From Clostridia bacterium (GTDB lineage: Bacteria > Bacillota > Clostridia > Oscillospirales > CAG-272), in assembly GCA_024404655.1 (NCBI GenBank), contig JAKSPR010000085.1, positions 1-9,905 of the forward strand: a stretch of DNA of 9,905 nt, written 5' to 3'. The position numbers and the translations under genes were made by a program. Below, piece by piece: positions 6,690-9,905 of the stretch. Each line of letters opens with the position of its first letter. Position 1 is the first letter of the stretch. The notes beneath the pieces were generated by a model, which had not been told where the DNA came from, did no database searches, and was given only the letters and a program-made list of their open reading frames with translations.

Positions 6690-7547
6690 TCAGTTGGTTG
6701 CGTTGATGTTGGAAACGATTGCCTTTGCAGGAGCGATGTCGATGACAACGTAATCGCAGTTGCCGTTCAGCATGTTCTGTGCAGCCAGAGCACCGACTTC
6801 ATAAGGAACGCAGGTGACCTTGAAGCCATCGAAGCCCCAGTCAGCATCGCCTCTGACGTAGAATTCACCGGTAGTACCGGTCTGGACACCGACCTTGACG
6901 GAATCGGTCATCTCATTAAGGATTGCTTCAACATCTGCTGCGGACTTGCATGCGTCAAACTTGGTATCGGAACCCTTGACGATGATGACCTGAGATGCGT
7001 TGTAGTAAGCATCGGAGAAGTCGAGGATCTCCTTACGGGTCTCGTTGATGGTAAGACCTGCAGCTGCGATATCGCACATACCGCTGCCGACAGAAGTGCA
7101 GACAGATTCAAATTCCATGTTGTCGATGACCAGTTCCTTGCCGAGGTACTCAGCAAGCATGCTCATGATTTCCATGTCAACGCCGAGGTAGTAGGTGCCG
7201 TCCTTGTACTCGAAGGGAGCGAAGCCTGCGTTGGTAGCAACAACCAGCTGAGCCTTGGAAGCATCCTTTTCAGCGGATACGACGGGAGTGGGGGTGCCGC
7301 TGCCGAAGTACTTGTCGATGACTTCCTGGAACTTGCCGTTTGCCTTGATTTCGGATAAGAACTTGTTGACGCTTGCGAGGAGCTCTGCATCGCCCTTCTT
7401 GACGGCGTATGCGTATTCCTCTTCGGTCAGCGGGATGTCGATGACCTTCAGCGCGTCGCCCTTGGAGCTTTCGCTGCCGCAGGAAACAAGTGCGGTCATA
7501 GAGAGCAGCATCAGAGCTGCAAGCATAAGACTGAGCAGTTTTTTCAT
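6690..7547 (-). CDS. Circularly permuted amino acid-binding lipoprotein of the ABC transporter
   Basis: This 285-residue protein captures the amino acid and delivers it to the permease. A lipoprotein signal peptide ends in LVSC with C23 as the lipidated Cys, so it is anchored outside the membrane. The main part (about 99-285) is an SBP family 3 domain: APFEY (110-114), GVDMEI (122-127), the substrate-carboxylate Arg (R171 in LTINETR), DFSDAYY (176-182), GTTGE (224-228) and the final lobe-1 Asp D270 in VVID. The order is odd. Residues 34-83 (from KVIDIPLTEEEY to KYFG) match the usual C-terminal segment of this family, and the protein stops at residue 285, just where that segment should begin. 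A Pro/Ser/Ala-rich linker (84-98) joins the old C-terminus to the old N-terminus. Both ligand lobes appear complete. AAGGAG at 7561-7556 sits 8 nt from the ATG. It is the first gene of the operon; the ligand is probably a polar amino acid, identity unknown. Confidence 0.92.
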   Translation of the reverse strand: MKKLLSLMLAALMLLSMTALVSCGSESSKGDALKVIDIPLTEEEYAYAVKKGDAELLASVNKFLSEIKANGKFQEVIDKYFGSGTPTPVVSAEKDASKAQLVVATNAGFAPFEYKDGTYYLGVDMEIMSMLAEYLGKELVIDNMEFESVCTSVGSGMCDIAAAGLTINETRKEILDFSDAYYNASQVIIVKGSDTKFDACKSAADVEAILNEMTDSVKVGVQTGTTGEFYVRGDADWGFDGFKVTCVPYEVGALAAQNMLNGNCDYVVIDIAPAKAIVSNINATN

Positions 7548-7616
7548 GGTGGTTTCTCCTTTGTTTTAATAAAATGTTTTGGTTTTTGCGCACGCGGCGC
7601 TTGGGACTATGATGGT

Positions 7617-7645
7617 ATTATACTGCATAAATCATCTTTTGTCAA
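7617..7645 (-). promoter_or_regulatory. Perfect consensus sigma-A promoter of the amino acid ABC operon
   Basis: On the minus strand TTGACA (7645-7640) and TATAAT (7622-7617) are separated by 17 bp, a full consensus match. Transcription should start near 7610, giving a leader of about 63 nt that contains a small GCGC-type inverted repeat (7600-7588). So strong a core implies high basal expression unless repressed. Confidence 0.9.
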
Positions 7646-7661
7646 GGGGTTTTGCGAAAAA

Positions 7662-7681
7662 ATATGCATATTCATGAATAT
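7662..7681. repeat. Overlapping palindromes upstream of the ABC promoter
   Basis: ATATGCATAT (7662-7671) and ATATTCATGAATAT (7668-7681) are both perfect palindromes and share four bases. They lie 17-36 bp upstream of the -35 of the ABC operon, a position suited to a regulator or UP-like element. They do not match the standard ArgR box spacing, so no regulator is assigned. Confidence 0.45.
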
Positions 7682-7903
7682 TTATAAAATACGTCGTTCT
7701 GCACAGGAAACAGGGAGTTTTTCGTTCTATTTTCGTCCGATCCTTGAAAGTCGGGCAGGTTTCTTCCGTTTTTCTCCGGTTTATACAGCTTTTCCGGATA
7801 GTTATTCTGTTTTTCTATATGCAGTCCGCTGCATATATGCGTTCTTTTTTGCATAACAGAGGCAGAAAGTCTGAACGGAATGTAAAAAAACAGGCTGTGC
7901 CCC
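7682..7903. other. Non-coding stretch between the divergent transcription units
   Basis: About 220 bp without a supportable gene. Two overlapping 60-codon frames on opposite strands (7674-7856 and 7672-7854) have no ribosome binding site and low-complexity products. The plus strand is pyrimidine-rich at 7710-7820. The only structured element is the hairpin at 7816-7837 with its T-run. TGCATA-type motifs recur at 7624, 7665, 7830 and 7850. Confidence 0.6.
7816..7850 (+). terminator. Terminator-like hairpin with no visible gene upstream
   Basis: TATATGCAG (7816-7824) and CTGCATATA (7829-7837) form a perfect 9-bp stem with a TCCG tetraloop, followed by TGCG and then TTCTTTTTT ending at 7850. 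The layout is that of a plus-strand intrinsic terminator, but the stem base is AT-rich and the T-run is offset by four bases. No plus-strand gene precedes it, so it may end an unrecognised short RNA or be coincidental. Confidence 0.35.
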
Positions 7904-7932
7904 TTGCATTTGGAGCGGATTTATTATATAAT
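7904..7932 (+). promoter_or_regulatory. Sigma-A promoter of the ACT/PFL-like pair
   Basis: TTGCAT (7904-7909) and TATAAT (7927-7932) are separated by 17 bp. The predicted start near 7939 gives a short leader of about 33 nt before the ATG at 7973. Confidence 0.82.
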
Positions 7933-7972
7933 ATAAGGGAAACAATTCTCCAAAGAAGGATGGAATAAAACA

Positions 7973-8242
7973 ATGAAAGCAGTTATCACCGTCACCGGCA
8001 AGGACGTTGTCGGCATCATCGCAAAGGTCTCTGCCGCCTGCGCTGAATACTCCGCCAATATCGTCGATATCTCCCAGAGCGTATTAAGCGAATATTTCGC
8101 TATGATCATGGTCGTTGAAATCGACGGCCTCGCTGTCCATTTCACTGAATTTGTCGACCGCATGAAAGAGCTCGGTGAGCAGAACGGTCTCGTGATCCAT
8201 ACCATGCACGAGGACGTCTTCAACGCGATGCACCACATCTGA
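7973..8242 (+). CDS. ACT-domain protein (UPF0237 family)
   Basis: This 89-residue protein is a single ACT domain, a fold that usually binds amino acids and regulates a partner. The N-terminal strand runs into GKDVVGIIAKVS (9-20), the Gly-containing turn and first helix typical of ACT domains, followed by NIVDISQSV and the strand AMIMVVEIDG. Its length matches the free-standing UPF0237 family, which is related to GcvR-like regulators but has only one domain. No membrane or signal segment is seen. An AAGGATGG site (7956-7963) precedes the ATG. The stop is 19 bp before the DUF711/PFL-like gene, and this order is conserved in many Firmicutes as I know the family. It is therefore probably the ligand-sensing partner of that protein, though the ligand is unknown. 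Confidence 0.9.
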   Translation: MKAVITVTGKDVVGIIAKVSAACAEYSANIVDISQSVLSEYFAMIMVVEIDGLAVHFTEFVDRMKELGEQNGLVIHTMHEDVFNAMHHI

Positions 8243-8261
8243 ACCGAAAGGAACTTCTGCC

Positions 8262-9620
8262 ATGCTGAATATGAATGATGTAATGGAGACCATCCACATG
8301 ATCGAGGGTGAAAACCTCGACATCCGGACGATCACCATGGGCATTTCGCTTCTGGACTGCGTCTCCGAGGATGCAGACCGGTTCTGCGACAAGATCTACG
8401 ACAAGATCACAAAGAAAGCGGAAAAGCTGGTCGCCACCGGCAACGAGATCGAAAAGATGTACGGCATCCCGATCGTCAACAAGCGTGTTTCCGTCACCCC
8501 CATCGCCATTGCTGGCGGTGCTCTCTCCCCTGACGGTTTTGTGCAGGTTGCAAAGACCCTCGACCGTGCGGCTGACACCCTGGGCATCAACTTCATCGGC
8601 GGCTTTGGCGCGCTGGTCCAGAAGGGCTTCACCGCCGGCGACCGCAATCTGCTCGCTGCCATTCCGGAAGCTCTTGCCTCTACCGGCAAGGTCTGTTCTT
8701 CCGTCAATGTCGCATCCACCAAGGCAGGCATCAATATGGACGCCGTCGCCATGATGGGCGATATCATCAAAGACTGTGCTTACCGCACCAAGGACGCGGA
8801 TTCCATCGGCTGTGCAAAGCTCGTCGTCTTCGCCAATGTTCCCGAGGACAATCCCTTCATGGCAGGTGCCTTCCACGGTGTCGGTGAACCTGACTCCGTC
8901 ATCAATGTCGGCGTTTCCGGTCCCGGTGTCGTAGCCAGTGCCATCAAGCGCGCAGGCGACTGTGATTTCTCCACCCTTGCGGATATCATCAAGCGCACCG
9001 CGTTCAAGATCACCCGTATGGGGCAGCTGGTCGCATACGAGGCTTCCCGCCGTCTGGATGCTCCCTTCGGCATCGTCGATCTTTCCCTTGCTCCCACCCC
9101 TGCTGTCGGTGACTCCGTTGCCCATATTCTTGAGGGTATGGGTCTTGAGAAGTGCGGTGCCCACGGTACCACTGCTGCCCTTGCCCTGCTCAATGACGCA
9201 GTCAAGAAGGGCGGCGTCATGGCATCTTCCCACGTCGGCGGTCTGTCCGGCGCGTTCATTCCGGTCTCTGAAGATGCCGGCATGATTGATGCTGTTGCCT
9301 GCGGATCCCTGACCATTGAAAAGCTGGAAGCCATGACTGCGGTCTGCTCCGTCGGTCTCGATATGATCGCCATCCCCGGCGATACACCTGCGGACGTCAT
9401 CTGCGGCATCATCGCCGATGAAATTTCCATCGGTGTCGCCAACACCAAGACCACCGCTGTCCGTGTCATTCCTGCCTATGGCAAGAAAGCCGGCGACAAT
9501 GTGGAATTCGGCGGTCTGCTCGGCTACGCTCCGGTCATGAAGCTGAATACCATGTCCCCTGCGGCATTTATCGCCCGCGGCGGACGTATTCCCGCACCGA
9601 TCCACAGCTTAAAGAACTGA
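8262..9620 (+). CDS. PFL-like family protein (UPF0210/DUF711)
   Basis: This 452-residue protein belongs to the DUF711 family, which is called PFL-like because its fold resembles pyruvate formate-lyase; its reaction is not established. Conserved stretches visible are FIGGFGALVQKG (111-122), SSVNVASTKAGINMDAV (146-162), FANVPEDNPFMAGAFHG (190-206), NVGVSGPGVV (215-224) and, at the C-terminus, ARGGRIPAPIHS. I see no glycyl-radical RVxGY-type motif, so a radical mechanism like that of true formate-lyase is not supported. It is full length and cytoplasmic, with no signal peptide. AAAGGA at 8247-8252 lies 9 nt before the ATG. It is cotranscribed with the ACT-domain gene and followed by a strong terminator. 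Family identification is firm; function is unknown. Confidence 0.93.
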   Translation: MLNMNDVMETIHMIEGENLDIRTITMGISLLDCVSEDADRFCDKIYDKITKKAEKLVATGNEIEKMYGIPIVNKRVSVTPIAIAGGALSPDGFVQVAKTLDRAADTLGINFIGGFGALVQKGFTAGDRNLLAAIPEALASTGKVCSSVNVASTKAGINMDAVAMMGDIIKDCAYRTKDADSIGCAKLVVFANVPEDNPFMAGAFHGVGEPDSVINVGVSGPGVVASAIKRAGDCDFSTLADIIKRTAFKITRMGQLVAYEASRRLDAPFGIVDLSLAPTPAVGDSVAHILEGMGLEKCGAHGTTAALALLNDAVKKGGVMASSHVGGLSGAFIPVSEDAGMIDAVACGSLTIEKLEAMTAVCSVGLDMIAIPGDTPADVICGIIADEISIGVANTKTTAVRVIPAYGKKAGDNVEFGGLLGYAPVMKLNTMSPAAFIARGGRIPAPIHSLKN

Positions 9621-9644
9621 TTTACCCCAGCAATTCTCAAAAAC

Positions 9645-9700
9645 GGGCTCTGTCTGCAGAGACTTTATTCGAAGTCTCTGTGCGCAAAGCCCTTCTTTTT
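9645..9700 (+). terminator. Strong rho-independent terminator after the PFL-like gene
   Basis: A two-part stem: outer arms GGGCT (9645-9649) and AGCCC (9688-9692), and an inner perfect 9-bp stem CAGAGACTT/AAGTCTCTG (9657-9665 and 9672-9680) with a 6-nt loop. TTCTTTTT follows directly (9693-9700). It begins 24 nt after the stop codon and ends 32 nt before the next ATG. Confidence 0.9.
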
Positions 9701-9732
9701 CCTCTGTTTTCTGAAACCGGGAGGTTCTGTCA

Positions 9733-9905
9733 ATGAAAATTCTTCATACTGCCGACCTGCATCTGTGTTCCCCCATGGAGCGCTTCCTCTCCCCCGAAAA
9801 GGCCCAGCGCCGCCGCAGTGAACTGCTGTCGGGCTTTGTATCCCTTATCGACTGTGCAAAGACCCATGAAATTGACACCGTTCTACTGTCCGGCGATCTC
9901 TTTGA
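9733..9905 (+). CDS. DNA repair exonuclease, SbcD/YhaO-type metallophosphoesterase (5' part only)
   Basis: Only the first 57 complete codons are in the window; the gene runs off the right edge. The start MKILHTADLHL carries the first metallophosphoesterase motif (D8, H10), and LLSGDLFD carries the second (G54, D55). These are the metal ligands of the Mre11/SbcD fold, which acts as a nuclease usually paired with an SbcC/YhaN-type ATPase. The ADLHL...SP spacing looks more like the YhaO type than classical SbcD. GGGAGG at 9719-9724 with an 8-nt spacer fixes the ATG. The partner ATPase would be expected just downstream, outside the window. Confidence 0.85.
   Translation, partial: MKILHTADLHLCSPMERFLSPEKAQRRRSELLSGFVSLIDCAKTHEIDTVLLSGDLF

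Noticed and set aside
7662..7681. Possible ArgR (ARG) box
   Set aside because: The half-sites resemble TGAAT/ATTCA but their spacing does not match the standard 18-bp box, so I report only the palindromes.
7672..7856. Two overlapping 60-codon frames on opposite strands
   Set aside because: Neither has a ribosome binding site, and both lie in AT- and pyrimidine-rich intergenic DNA with no recognisable protein features.
8220..9605. A 461-codon open frame antisense to the PFL-like gene
   Set aside because: Same register effect as above: the sense gene lacks TTA, CTA and TCA codons. The sense strand carries the DUF711 motifs, a ribosome binding site and a promoter; the antisense product is low-complexity and rich in D and G.
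9705..9718. TTTTCTGAAA resembling a CodY box core
   Set aside because: It sits between a terminator and a ribosome binding site with no promoter, and only the central part matches; likely chance.
1..9905. CRISPR array, insertion sequence, tRNA or rRNA genes
   Set aside because: No regularly spaced repeats, transposase motifs, long terminal inverted repeats or tRNA-like cloverleaf were seen on either strand.

Overview
The window looks like chromosomal DNA of a Gram-positive anaerobe of the Clostridia (Oscillospirales or Lachnospirales-like). The evidence is near-consensus sigma-A promoters with 17-bp spacers, strong GGAGG-type ribosome binding sites, AT-rich intergenic DNA around moderately GC-rich genes, a lipoprotein-anchored binding protein, and the ACT/PFL-like gene pair common in Firmicutes. 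Genus is not resolvable by eye.

Layout. Positions 1-372 form a divergent control region: a consensus promoter fires leftward out of the window, and another fires rightward into a 435-residue PHP-domain protein (373-1680). That gene converges on a 1051-residue GH106-like glycoside hydrolase on the minus strand (1757-4912), with a bidirectional terminator between them. The hydrolase has its own promoter, two direct repeats flanking the -10, and a leader hairpin. Upstream of it, also on the minus strand, is a polar amino acid ABC transporter operon read as binding protein (6690-7547), permease (5877-6599), ATPase (5066-5896), from a perfect consensus promoter and ended by a terminator at 5052-5015. 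A divergent intergenic stretch (7548-7972) with AT-rich palindromes separates it from a plus-strand pair: a small ACT-domain protein (7973-8242) and a PFL-like/DUF711 protein (8262-9620), closed by a strong terminator. The 5' end of a SbcD/YhaO-type nuclease gene starts at 9733 and runs off the window.

How the genes work together. The three transporter genes make one complete import system. The PHP protein and the GH106-like enzyme both lack an export signal and so appear cytoplasmic, but no shared pathway can be shown. The ACT and PFL-like proteins form a conserved two-gene unit of unknown chemistry.

Most striking observation: the binding protein appears circularly permuted. The segment that normally ends this protein family (the strand and helices ending in a KYFG-like motif) lies directly after the lipobox, and the protein stops where that segment would normally begin.
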